DNA from: Sipunculus nudus
Lineage: Eukaryota; Annelida; Sipuncula; Golfingiida; Sipunculidae
Reading direction: 5' to 3'
Assembly: GCA_026874595.1 (NCBI GenBank)
Contig: CM049310.1
Coordinates: 18,576,058 to 18,640,057 of the forward strand
DNA: 64,000 nt
The notes beneath the pieces were generated by a model that was given only the letters and a program-made list of their open reading frames with translations, ran no database searches and had not been told where the DNA came from. Both the position numbers and the translations under genes were made by a program. This document shows, one piece after another, positions 50,435 through 62,336 of this stretch (position 1 is its first letter; each line of letters begins with the position of its first letter).

Positions 50435-51276
50435 CTGTAACAGCACCTCATACTGATCTCTCATTTACAGAGTATTACACAAAGCTTGAAATCAATAACC
50501 AAGTGATCCCTTACATGCTAATATAGAATACCAATTTATACAATGTCACAAACTACCTCAAATTAACAATTATTAAATGAGCAACAATACTGGTCGATCA
50601 AGCAAATATATTTTAAACAGGAACTATTATCTCTGTCAATCAATGAAATTGAAAGGTTATATATTCACCATTTTTGGTGTTATTTCTGTATGTTAACACT
50701 TGAGGCTGTAGGTCCAGGCAACAGTTGTAAGGATTTGCACTTGGTCCATGAAAATTATTTTACCTAAATCATTATCTCCATGAAGGAGATTTTCTCTTCA
50801 CCTGTGTTTTTTGTTTCTTTGTTAGTAGAGGTATGCAAAATACTGGACCAATTATGACTTAACTTTCTGAATGAGTGGGCAAGGGCCAGGGAAGGTCCAA
50901 TTACATTTTGGGGTAGATCAAGTTACTGGTAGATCAAGGTAGATCAAGTTAATGGGGCTGATCAAATATGAGTGTTTTGCCTTGGTAGAGTATATGCTCC
51001 ATTGAATGTCGATCTCTTTTTGTTAGCTTTCTTTGAATTTAGTCACCAGCTCTGACATTTAGTGGACGCATCTGGTAATATTATACCAGCATTATCAAGG
51101 AAGCACTACATTTCAGAGGTAACCCATGCTTTGATCTATTAATAATTGTTTGCCATTTATTGTAATGCAACAAAATTTCAACTGAACAAATAGCACCTTG
51201 TCACTGATATAACAAATCTAATGTCATGTTTCCAAGGTTTAACAAAATTAAAAGTTGAACAAATGATGAGCAGTAC
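50435..51276. other. Argonaute intron, nothing recognised
   Basis: Short intron between two PIWI exons. AT-rich, with no family end motif and no coding signal. Confidence 0.5.
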
Positions 51277-51471
51277 CTGGTTAAACTGTCCTTCTGAGAC
51301 CCCGTCTCTGTAGAAGATGATGCGCGTGGGTTTGAAGCGCGTGGAGCGGTAGAACTGGATGAGCAGCTCTTTGACCATACTTGACAGTTCTTGGATGATT
51401 TCTTGTCGATGCTGCTGGACCCTTACAGTAGCTGAGTAACGACTTGGGTGGGCATCCATGCTGCCAACCAC
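51277..51471 (-). CDS. AGO: Argonaute, PIWI domain exon with glutamate finger and second Asp
   Basis: Acceptor gtgttgcag|GT, donor AACCAG|GTACTG, 195 bp, phase 0 at both ends. It encodes [40 protein letters not shown] and [20 protein letters not shown]. The Glu of RQEIIQ (glutamate finger, Glu637 of AGO2) and the Asp of [10 protein letters not shown] (Asp669) are both intact. The exon is more GC-rich than its surroundings. The intron upstream of it (51472-57157) holds a large nested mobile-element block. Confidence 0.97.
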
Positions 51472-51543
51472 CTGCAACACATTTTAGGAACTAACTGTAA
51501 ACTATATCCATTATTTGTTGGTTGTTTGTCCATACAGTCAGAA

Positions 51544-54500
51544 CTAGGGACCCATGGGTCTTGATGCTCAGCTGCATTTGTCTATAAGGATATATGTTTA
51601 TGAGGTTTTCCAAAATATTGGTCCTGTGATCAGTTTGAAGCCAACCCGTCTACCCAAACTGGAGTTATCATCCATAAACTAATTTGTGAATGGATGGGGC
51701 CTGTGACCTTAACTTTTGACCTTATGACCCCAAATTCGAAAGGAAACTTCCCCTATTGGCAGGTGCACCATATGTTGATGATGGAAGGATTGAGATGAAA
51801 AGTTTGGCTTAAAATGCATCCACAATCTTTCTAAAGTAGTCGGTCCTGTGACCTTGAACTTTGCTCTCATGACCCCAGAATCAAGAGTTCTTACTGTAGT
51901 GGTGGGCCATATATAAGTCAAGTTTGAAACCAATATTTCAAACCAAACTAATGTTATCATCTTGAAACTTATATGTGGATTGGTGGCCCCCATGACCTTG
52001 ACCTTGTGAGGTCATAAGTTACTGCCACTATTAAAGAAGTGGGTCCTGTGACCTTGACCTTTGGCCTTATGACCCCAAAATCAAAGGGTTCTTACATAAT
52101 TGGTGGGTCATATATAAGTCAAAATGAAAACCAATATGTCAATCCGAACTGGAGTTATCATCCAGAAACAAATATGTGGTCAGATTGGCCCCAGACCTTT
52201 GACCTTGTGACCCCCAAATCAATCAGTTTCTTCCCCTATTGGCCGCTCAGCTAAATGTACAAGATGGAAGGTTTTTGATGAAAAGTTTGGCTTAAAATGC
52301 ATCCACAATCTTTCTAAATAAGTGGGTACTGTGACCTTGACCTTTGACCTCATGACCCCAAAATTGAACAGAAACTTCCCCTATTGGTAGGTTAGCAATA
52401 TCTTGAAGATGGAAGGTTTGGGATGAAAAGTTTAGCTTCAAATGCATATGCATTCTTTAAAAAGAAATGAGTCCTGTAACCATGATCTTTGACCGCTGGA
52501 CCCAAAAATCCACAAGTTTCTTACTTTAGTGGTGATTCATATATAAGTTAAGTTTGAAACCAATATGTCAAACTAAACTTGAGTTATCATCTGGAAACTA
52601 ATTTGTGAACAGATGGCCCCTGTGACTTTGACCTTTGACCTTGTGACCCCAAATTCATTTGTGCTCTCCCCATACTGGCAAGTCAGCTAAATGTGCAAAA
52701 TGGAAAGTTTTGGATGAAAAGCTTGGCTTAAAATGCAGCCATAATCATTTTAAACAAGGCCTACAGGCCTAATGCGAACCTGTGCATATGGATATACACC
52801 AGGTATGACGCTTCAATGCTGAACCACTACTTTTCATATATATGAACAATGAAAGTACTAAACATTTCGAACAAGAAACAATACACAAACATCACTGCTG
52901 AAATTCTGGCATGGGTGCACACAACACAAAATTTATTGTAGGTGGCACCACCAGTCTTGTATACGACAAAGCTATTTGACATGTATAATATGCCCAATTT
53001 CAGGCTGATATATCAAATTCCTCCGTAGAATTAAGCAGGCACATACACTTTGCAAAAGTCACTGTAGCTGGCAACACCTGTCTTGTGAACGAGAAAGCCA
53101 TTAAAGACACATTGACAGGTCAGAATATCAGGCCAATACATCAAACTTACCTTGAGTCTGATGCACCGGGCTGACAAGGCTTAGGAGAGAAAGGCTGTTG
53201 CCTCGAGTGTACTGTGACAAATTACTGGCTTAGGCTACTGCACTGAGCGAACTCTTGACCTGCACCTGGCTAGACTGAGTGAACTTTTGACCTGTATCTG
53301 GCTGCACTGAGTGAACTCTTGACCTGTTGCATAATCTGAAACAGTTGGTAGTCTGCCAAAGCTATAAATAAATCCAGGCTGACCTTTTGCCTATTGCCAA
53401 ATCTGAAATAGTAGCCACACAATTGCATAAGCTCACAGATTGGCTCCATATGCAGCCCTGAGGGGCATGACACCCATGATGTGATCACATGATACTCATT
53501 AGGTGATCACATGCTACCCATGAGATGATCACATGCTGCCCATGAGGTGATCACATGCCTTGTGCTTGGCTGCACTGATTGAACTGTTGACCTATATTTG
53601 GTTGCACTGAATGAACTCTTGATCTGTTGCCAAATCTGAAACAGTTGGCAGTTTCTTAACCTATTAAAGAAATATACACAATCTTGAAATGTTATGTAAC
53701 TCTACTAAAATTTATCAAACACAAACCATTTGAACAAACTTGAGAGGGCTCGCCTCTGGGATCATTTTTGTAAAATATTGAACAATTTGGCTGGACTATT
53801 TACAAGAGGAAGACTTTTAAAGCTTTTTTCAGCTTTTTCCCTGTAAAATCTAAGTAAATGCAGATAGCAAAAATAAGCTAAATCCATCAACATTTGATAT
53901 GTGACAGATAATTGCATAAAATTTGGGGATGGTAGCTCCTGCTATTCCTGAGAAATTATGAGTTAGTGTACAGATGATATGTAATATCATAAATCTACAT
54001 TTTTTAAAAGCTTTTAAAAAACATTCTTGCCAATATTTTCCATAGATAACCTGAAATCTAAATCTCTCTAGTCATGATGTAATGGATGCTGATAAACTGG
54101 TGCTAGGCTAGATGTATCTGCTTCACACAGCTAACATATATGGTAAAATGACTCAATTCAATCTTTGTAATTCATCCAAAATTCATTCTATGGAACCATA
54201 AAAGACATTATCATAAGAATTATTCAGGGAATTATTCTTGCAAAATATTAAACAAACTGGCCTCAGTATCATCAGTTGAAAAACGTTTTGTAGGTTTATA
54301 ACTCATAAGGGAAAATACAGCAAAATGGCAAAGTTCAGCTTCCCATAACTCAGCCAAAAATCAATGAACCAAAACCATTTGAACAAACTTGAATTATCAA
54401 CATCTAAGGATAATTAATGTGTGAAATTTAAGAATTTGGCCCAGTGGTTTTTGAGAAGAAGATTTTTGTAGCCACTTAGCTAACATGGATTGTTACGGCA

Positions 54501-55999
54501 TATGACTAAATTTAGCTTTTCATAACTCAGCCAAAAGTCACTGAACCAAAACCATTTAAACAAACTTGAATTATCAACATCTAAGGATAATTAATGTGTG
54601 AGATTTAAGAATTTGGCCCAGTGGTTTTTGAGAAGAAGATTTGTGTAGCCACATAGCTAAAATGGGCTGTTATGGCATATGACTAAATTCAGCTTCCCAT
54701 AAATTAGCCAAAAGTCACTGAACTGAGACCATTTGAACAAACTTTAGAAAGCACTACCCTAGGAACATTTCTGTGTGATATTAAACAATTTGGCCATATC
54801 ATTTCAGAGATGAAGTTATTTGTAGCTGTCAGTATGATACGGGCACTGATGACCCCCCTACAAAAAAGGCCGATGCAGGTGGCACCACCAATACCTCAAT
54901 TTCAGATATGACTCATGTGACCAACATTGGCATAAAATTTGGTGATGATAGCTCAAGCCATTTCTGAGATTGTAATTTTAGTATGCTTTTTTGGACAGAT
55001 GACTAAGTTCAACTTCCTGTAACTCAGCCAAAAAAAACTTAAACCATTCGAACAAACTTGAGAGAGATTGTTCCAGGAATTATTTCTGTGAAATATTGGG
55101 ACAATTTGGCTGATCAGATTCGGAGAAGAAGATTTTTTAAGCTTTTTTAGCTTTTTCCCTATAAAATCTAAGAAAATGCAGTTAGCCAAAAAATAAGCAA
55201 AATCCGATAGAGTTTTTTACATGACTAATTTTATGCATAAAATTTTGTGATGCTTATTCTTGCCGTTTTCAAGATAGTATGCTTTAAAGTACAGACGACG
55301 GACAACGGATGACGCCACACCATCGCATAAGCTCACAGGTTCCCTAAAAAGTGAGTCCTGTGACCTTGACCTTTGACCTCATGACCCCAAAATCATATAG
55401 GTTCTTGCTTTAGTGGTGGGCCATATGTAAGTCAATGTTGAAATCCATGTGTCAATACAACCTGGAGTTATCATCTGGAAACAAATTTGTGTGAATGGAC
55501 GGATGGACAGACAGACAGACAAACAGACAGGGTGTTAACTATATTGCATCCACTTGTGATCAATAAACACACCAGATTTTGGGTCACTAGATGTAATCAA
55601 AGCTGAGAAACTGACATGATTGTTGTTATTTTATAGTAAAAAAAAATATTAAAATAACAAAAATACAGGTGGCGCCACCACTTTTCGGGAACCGACAGAA
55701 CTAGTCATGGTCAATATTCAAGGCAAGATTCATGACAATCCATGTATTAAATATCAAGATATTGGAGGTTTTGTATTATATTTTTTATTATTCTGGGAGG
55801 TACTTTCAAGCCCCATAGCTCGGAGGATATAGGTCGCAGTGATCTACTTTCAGGTTTCCAGATTTTTTATTAACCTCCCTAGTTATTCACATAGAAGTTT
55901 CTAGGTCCAGCAGTTACGATTTGTGCCCTGCTAACGGACGGCCGGACGGACAAAGCGCCATTCCTAAACCTCAGTTGACTTACAGTCAGCTAAGCTAAA
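51544..55999 (-). mobile_element. Helentron-like element, family 2, large copy with nested family 5 insertion
   Basis: Minus-strand 3' end CTAG (51544-51547) with GACCCATGGGTC. The 5' end is a decayed hairpin (acctcagttgacttacagtc...) near 55968-55998, preceded by a GGACGGCCGGACGGAC tract. The interior has ~290 bp repeats rich in TGACCT, with DR1 motifs at 52338, 52629 and 55367. A family 5 element is inserted at 52755-55346; the host phrase continues across it (cattttaaa / aaaaagtgagtcctg). Confidence 0.66.
52755..55346 (-). mobile_element. Helentron-like element, family 5, nested
   Basis: Starts CAAG|GCCTACAGGCCTAATGCG and ends gcataagctcacaggttcc. The interior repeats the tgcactgagtgaactcttga array, a gatcacatg minisatellite (53470-53557), and two tandem versions of the cccataactcagccaaaa block. 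It carries GGTGGCACCACC, a decayed form of the shared palindrome, at 54884. Confidence 0.7.
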
Positions 56000-56021
56000 A
56001 ATGGACTGCTTCTGATTGTAG

Positions 56022-56056
56022 CCCCCCCCCCCCCCCACCCCCCACCCCCCCCCCCC
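56022..56056 (-). other. G-rich tract in Argonaute transcript, possible G-quadruplex
   Basis: On the plus strand, C runs of 15, 6 and 12 separated by single A bases. In the Argonaute sense strand these are G runs, a strong candidate for intramolecular quadruplex folding in the pre-mRNA intron. Run length may vary between individuals or be mis-sequenced. Confidence 0.8.
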
Positions 56057-57157
56057 ACATTTCCTTCAGTTCATACATATTCTTTGCTAAAACGTTGCAG
56101 ACTAGTCTTACAGTGGTATTCTGGTTTCATATCTTTTGTGCAAAATTAAATTTGTATTTTCTTTTTAAATCAAATTTGAATATAACACCATTATCCTTTA
56201 AAACTTACTATCTTTTGTAAAATTATTTCACATTAGCTGGTAGTATAATCAGTTGAGCAGAAAAAAGGTTCACATGTTACAGTCAATGAGTAAAATCAGT
56301 CAATTTGTAAACTGCCTAAAATTTTCAGACAATTAACAAAGTATATATACATTTTCAAACAACAAGTCTTGTGGTATTTTATCATATCTTACTTTTTTTT
56401 AACAATACTTTTCTAATAATATTTTTCATGGGGTCTGCTTCATTTAATATATATCATTCATATGTTTCCCCATATGTCATACATCTTAAATGCACTCACT
56501 CTGAAATACCTTTCTCTAAAACCATGGAAACCCAAATACAATTTCAGTTATATTAGGAAGCATAAAGTTCTCTGTACAAGCTCTTTACTGGGTTCATACT
56601 CACCTGGTAGACCAGAATTCCAGGAGTTTTCCAGGATTTTCTCAAGGTCTTTTAGGGAATTTCCATGTAAAAAAATTAGCAATAACACTAAATAATCTTA
56701 CAGAATAAGAATATGGGGCATTCATAAATGTGCATCACTTAAGTCTCCCTTGAGATCTATACTGGTACATGTCCTACTGAACACTGGAAATCATGTGATA
56801 TCTGGATTGCAAATGACACAGGTGACACTGTTTGACTGGCAAGGAGTGATGACTCTTCATAATATAAATATATAACAGGGTCTCTTGAGTTGCTAGCCAG
56901 CTAAAATGGTAATCCTTTGCACCTGCTGCTAGTTTCGCCAAAGGTCATGCTACTGATATAAACCTTTGTGCTGAGCCTGTGGAACATTATCTATGGCAGC
57001 TGATATGGACTAAGGCACAAATTCAAGGAATATTCCAAGTGTATATTGAAAAAAATCCACCCATTTTTCCTTGTTTTCCAGGACTTGGACAAGTCATTAA
57101 TAATATCCACGAATATTCCAGATTTCCAGGTTGAGTATGATCCCTGTTTGCACTTAC
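56057..57157. other. Argonaute intron, short CCAGGA-type repeats only
   Basis: No complete element recognised. Related attttccaggatttt / ttttccaggacttgg stretches at about 56610-56660 and 57065-57130 suggest the remains of a small element. The latter lies directly beside the exon at 57158. Confidence 0.45.
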
Positions 57158-57248
57158 TGCTGCTATGGAAGGTTTGGTCTTGTCTCCTGCAGGAGGGTGA
57201 GTGACATCAGCACCAAGGAATACGACAGGTTCACGAAAAATTGGTGGT
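57158..57248 (-). CDS. AGO: Argonaute, PIWI domain exon with first catalytic Asp
   Basis: Acceptor gcttatttacag|AC, donor GCAGCA|GTAAGT, 91 bp, leaving in phase 0. It encodes [20 protein letters not shown] then [10 protein letters not shown]. The Asp of GADVTHP is the first residue of the RNase H-like slicer tetrad (Asp597 in human AGO2). Short repeated TTTTCCAGGA-type sequences occupy the intron immediately downstream (about 57025-57145). Confidence 0.97.
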
Positions 57249-57390
57249 CTGTAAATAAGCACAATGTAGGAAATGCACACAAACAACATATACAAGTCAA
57301 TTTCTCATTTCTCAGCTGTCTATGATATCCTTGAATATGAAAGGCTCATTAATTTAACATGTAAAATATACTTTTAAAAATTAATAAAAA

Positions 57391-58552
57391 TGAGGCCTAC
57401 AGGCTTAATGCGAACCTGTGCAATGGGATATACACTAGGTATTATGCTGCCATGATAACATGCTTGAGCATTTTTTGAAAAATATTTGATTACTTTTCAA
57501 GTTCATGTGTGACATGTACATGTACAATGCAAGTAGTAAACATTTTGAAATTGAGTACAAGCACCAATTACACAAATGTCACCCCTGAAATACTGGCATG
57601 GATGTACACAACACAAAAAATGATTGAAGTTGGCACCACCAGTCTTGTGTATGAGACATCAAAGATTGACTGGGCCTCAAATCAGGTGGACATTCAATAT
57701 GGCAGGAACCTCGGGTTATTAAGGAGTGTTCAGGGGAGTTCCGCAGCTGTCATTTGCAGTTGAGCCAGCAATCATATTTCATCTGCTGAGCACAGGCCAA
57801 ATTGTTCCTGTTAATCAACATTTTGACATCTTTTGCAACAGTTAGAGTTATTATTATCAAATGCTATTGTTATTATTTTTGCATCATGGAAAAAGCAACC
57901 AAAGTTTGTCAGCGCAAACCACACGTCCGTCATGTTTATACGATGGAAAAAGACTAGGGTCAACCAATGTTGATGCTCATTGGTCAAGTCAGTCAGAACC
58001 CCGCGATTAACATGAGATTTATCTACTAGCTTTGTTTACCAAAGTATCTCATAGTCCTTTCATTGTGAAAGGTCCAATAATTCAGCCAAAAATAATTTAA
58101 GTAAACTTGGAACAAATGCCACCTGACTGATGATCCCTGTACATAAGGATAATGCAGGTGGCGCCACCAATACCTAAATTTCATATATGACTTATGTGAT
58201 CAACATGCCATTTCTGAGATAGTAATTTTAGTTCAGCTTCCTGTAACTTGGCCAAAAATCACCAAACTGGAACCATTTGTACAAACTTGAGAGAAATTAA
58301 TTCTGGGATTATTTCTGTGAAATATTAATTTGGCTGGACAGTTTGGAGAAGAAGGTTTTGAAAGGTTTTTTAGGTTTTCCCCTATATAATCTAGGTCAAT
58401 GCAGATAGCAAAAAAATAAGGTCAATCTGATAAAGTTTGACATGTGACTATTTCTTCACCATAGCTCCGATGTTTTTTAGAGAGCATGGGTAAATGTAAG
58501 GACCACGGCTTCTCGACCCAACCCACCATTGCATAAGCTCACAGGTTCACTA
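57391..58552 (-). mobile_element. Helentron-like element, family 5, with inserted repeat block
   Basis: Starts GAGGCCTACAGGCTTAATGC (decayed end) and finishes ataagctcacaggttcact near 58547. It contains GGTGGCGCCACC at 58155 and an unrelated ~355 bp block (57668-58023) that recurs at 62337-62677. Confidence 0.64.
57668..58023. repeat. ~350 bp repeat, copy 1 (Argonaute intron)
   Basis: Nearly identical to 62337-62677, from actgggcctcaaatcaggtg to cgcgattaacatgagattta. Differences are a ~20 bp insertion near 57825, a short deletion near 57998 and a few substitutions. Not coding as far as can be seen. Confidence 0.88.
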
Positions 58553-58861
58553 AAAACAAATATAGTGAAAATCCTACTCAAGTAAACTAATTGCTTAAAC
58601 AAAATTCAGATTTTCTATTACTTGATTAAAATGTCCCAAGCTCCTTGTACTGTGAATATTGCTAACCATAATTTGTTTATAAAATCATATCTAAGGCTAT
58701 ATCCTCTTCACTGACTATGTGTTGGCAACATCACAAAACAAACACTGAGTTTGCAATACATGTTTATATATGTAACAGTCTTATATCACTCCCACAAATA
58801 CATACACATGGTTGCAAACACACCCCTACACAAACACTCGTACACACACACACATACTGAC

Positions 58862-59021
58862 CTGATACTTGGGAGGAGAATATTGTTGATACCTCCAAGT
58901 TTGACGTTTATCTTTAGGCACAGGTTAGACAAGGTCTGCGGTGAGGTTTTATTAACATTTTTGGCCTGAACGCACTGGGTGGCTAACCCAAAGATGATGT
59001 CACCCACTCGCTTCACCTCAG
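58862..59021 (-). CDS. AGO: Argonaute, MID domain exon with 5'-phosphate pocket
   Basis: Acceptor ctgaaaccag|CT, donor ATCAG|GTCAGT, 160 bp. It encodes [20 protein letters not shown], then [20 protein letters not shown] and [10 protein letters not shown]. The Lys of EVKRVGD, the Gln of ATQCVQ and the Lys of LCLKINVK correspond to Lys533, Gln545 and Lys566 of human AGO2, which coordinate the guide 5' phosphate; all are present. On the plus strand an AC-rich run (58841-58855) lies just outside the donor. Confidence 0.97.
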
Positions 59022-59498
59022 CTGGTTTCAGTGAGAAAACAAAACCATCAATATATGAATTTCTATAATAAATATAAAATGATACATGTTAAGATGAACC
59101 ATATATATACCCATAAAGGGAAATTCTAGTATACAAAAAAGAGGTTGAGTCTGATTGAGTGTGGTTGTGATATTAGGCAGTCTTGCAGCGTAACAATAGG
59201 AGGAGGTAAATGGAGGTTCTCCTTCAATTTCCGAAAGCCTTACAGTGAAAGGACAGAGTAGTGTGACCCAGTTTCAGTAAAACAACTGAGAACATCTCAC
59301 ACTATGTCAAATTTCAGATTCATAGGTTCAAAAGTGTCAAAATGTGCCAGTTAAATAGATGGACAGCATATCATCCCTAATACTTACTATGCCAAAAATT
59401 ACATGAGTGCCAAATTTGAAGGTCATCCCTATAAAGAGATCATTAGGCCAAGAACACACAAAGCCAACTGAAGCTGAACCATGTGTTAAAACACTAAC

Positions 59499-59683
59499 CG
59501 TAGACAGGCGTTTTCCCTGGCAGGACCACTACAATGAGCTGGAGACCAGTATATGTGTTCTTCAGGTAACGGAACATTGGCTCCACCTGGTCGGCTCCCG
59601 TGGCGTACTTACAAAAGCAAGGCTGTCCCATGATAGGCATGCCCGCATCATTTGAGATCCTCTGTAACTGTTGTGTGAAATTT
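59499..59683 (-). CDS. AGO: Argonaute, MID domain exon
   Basis: Acceptor actatttcag|AA, donor TACG|GTTAGT, 185 bp. It encodes [20 protein letters not shown], then the CFCKYA.GAD.VEPMFR stretch, and [13 protein letters not shown]. The tyrosine of TPVY corresponds to Tyr529 of human AGO2, one of the residues that stack on and bind the 5' nucleotide of the guide. The preceding codon is completed across the intron (AG|A, Arg), and the last base starts the Ala codon that opens the next exon. Confidence 0.96.
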
Positions 59684-60273
59684 CTGAAATAGTAACATTT
59701 TTTTATGCAAATCTGTAATTTAACTTATATATGATACTATTTTTAACAAAACAAAAACACTTATGTAAATCTCTGGATGAATTTGTTGCGCTAATTCAAT
59801 TGCTTTGATATTGGCCCTTGGGTAAGAACCCTAAGCTGATGGCTACAAATTCGCATCATGTAGGTGAAAAATAAACTGAAATATTATTGATAATGTCCTG
59901 AAAATCCTTAAAGAAATAACATCCAGATTTTAAAATTTTTCTGCATTCTCTAGGTGAAACTGTAGAGTCATCCATAAAACATCCATACTTAACATAACCT
60001 TTCATGAGGGGATACCTGTGGGATATTGCCAAAGTGTCTCTTCATGAGAGGTAGGGACAGATGCGGGTGGGGATAATGATTACTGTTTGGAGATTCATTC
60101 AACAATTAAAACAAAAGAATCACATACCCACAAGTATATAAATTAAAATGTTTTTATATCAATAATATATGAAAAAAATATTTATATGGGCATCTAACAC
60201 AAGACAGCATATTCTTTGACATCATGATTAAAAGTCTTTAAAGAGCTGGTTCACTTATAAATACAAAATTAAA

Positions 60274-61724
60274 CTAGAATACGGGTAGTCGACAAGCGAC
60301 TACGTGTATCCGCCTAAATCAGAGTGGAACAGGTGAAGTGAGGCATGGATTGAGTGGCAAGGGAAAATTGAGTGTTGCATATTAGCATGGATGTCTGCAG
60401 CCAAATTGTGTATGTAGGTTGCCCCCCATACCACAAAATCCAGAAAGCCGTCCAAGTTGTATACATATGAAAAATTTAAGGCAGATAAGTCAAACCACTA
60501 CATGTATATGAGTGATTTTAGCCCGTGGCAGACAAACAGATGGACGCTGAGCAAAAATGGTTGCAGGTGATGCCACCAGTTTTGCGTATGATAAAGAGCT
60601 ATGTGAGAACTATACACATGCAAAACTTTGGCCCAATCGGTCAAACGGTTCCCAAGATATGAGCTTGGATGTCTGCTGCATAAACTAGAATGCAGGTGGC
60701 GCCACCTGTCATAAAATCAAGAAAGCTGTCCAGAATGTATAAACCTGCAAAATTTTAGGCAAATATGTCAAACCACTGCCGAGATATGAGTGATTTTATC
60801 CCATGGCAGACAGACAGGAGCTGTGCAAAAATGGCTGCAGGTGGCGCCACCAGTTTTGCGTATGATGAAGAGCTATGTGAGATCTATACACATGCAAAAT
60901 TTTGGCCCAATCGGTCAAACGGTTCCCGAGATATGAGCTTGGATGTCTGCAGTGTAAACGTGAATGTAGGTGGCGCCACCTGTCATAAAATCAGAAAAGC
61001 TATCCAGGATGTTTACGCATGCCGAATTTCAGGTGAATTAGTCTAGTCACTGCAGGGATATGAGTGATTTTTAACCAAAGGCAGACGAACAGATGGACAC
61101 TGTGCAAACATGGTTGCAGGTGGCGCCACCATTTTTTGTGTATGTTATAAAGCTCTCCAAGGGCTACATTTGTGCAAAAAAATTTTCCTGATCGGTCAAA
61201 CGGTTCCCGAGATATGAGCTTGGATGTCTGCAGCGTAAACGTGAATGTAGGTGGCGCCACCTGTCATAAAATCAGAAAAGCTATCCAGGATGTGTACGCA
61301 TGCCGAATTTCAGGTGAATTAGTCAAGTCACTGCAGAGATATGAGTGATTTTAACCCAAGGCAGACGAACAGATGGACACTGTGCAAACATGGTTGCAGG
61401 TGGTGCCACCATTTTTTGTGTATGTTATAAAGCTCTCCAAGGGCTACATTTGTGCAAAAAAAATTTTCCTGATCGGTCAAAAGGTTCCCGAGATATGTGG
61501 GTTTATGTGTGGAAACAGACGCACAAACGGACGCAGAGCGCAGAGGAAAGGTCAGAGGTCAAAACAAAATCGGGGCGCAGCAGTTCACATGTGACCTGAA
61601 CATAATCCCGGGTTTCGTAAAATTCCGCCCAGCGGTTACGGAGGAGTTCTCGGACACCTACGCGGCGGCGGCGGCGTGCAGCTGAAAACATAGTATCCGC
61701 AAAACTCTGTTTTGGCGGATACAA
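60274..61724 (-). mobile_element. Helentron-like element, family 1, complete copy
   Basis: Minus-strand 3' end CTAG (60274-60277) with perfect hairpin GTAGTCG-ACAAG-CGACTAC (60285-60303) and GTATCCGCC (60306-60314). The inverted partner GGCGGATAC is at 61714-61722 inside a 5' hairpin (GTATCCGC...GCGGATAC). The interior is ~280 bp units with GGTGGCGCCACC at 60693, 60838, 60966, 61119 and 61248. It is less decayed than the copy at 17962. Confidence 0.8.
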
Positions 61725-62336
61725 TAAATGGTGGATCATTAGTATTATTTCACAGAAATAGTTACTATTTACTAAATTTGTATTAAATAAAATATGATAT
61801 TTATAATATTTCTTAATTACATATTGTATCTGAATATATATGAATAAAAGTCCTGCAAACCTCTGGTTTAGCCAAACTTACATGAAAGGAGAATATTTGG
61901 AATAAAATATAAGGGTGTCTTTAAGATATTGCATTAAATTCAATATTTAATGAACAATTAAATTTTTGCAACTTTCTTTCCACAGGGCTGAAGAGTTAAT
62001 TTAAGTCTGTCAAAAGAGTTAGGTCTCTGAATGTCCATCATGTACAGTCCACAGGAAATCTGACTAGGCTTCACATCAGGCAGACATTCTATATGGCAGA
62101 AATGCTGGGGTGATCAGGAGCTTTCAGTGGCCCTCAACACCTGTCACCAGCCAGTTCTACTAGAAATCAAATTTGAACTATGTACAGTGATTTCGTCTGC
62201 AGAAATCAATTAATAAACATGGACTTCAAACTCAATATTGGGATGAAAATACTTTTCAACATGAGAATTTTATTCTAACATTGAGATTATGACTGGATGT
62301 CTCAAATTCAGCAAGGATTTTGTCAATTTTACATGA
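61725..62336. other. Argonaute intron, nothing further recognised
   Basis: AT-rich intron DNA between the family 1 element and the ~350 bp repeat, apart from the diverged repeat relative at about 62065-62170. Confidence 0.45.
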
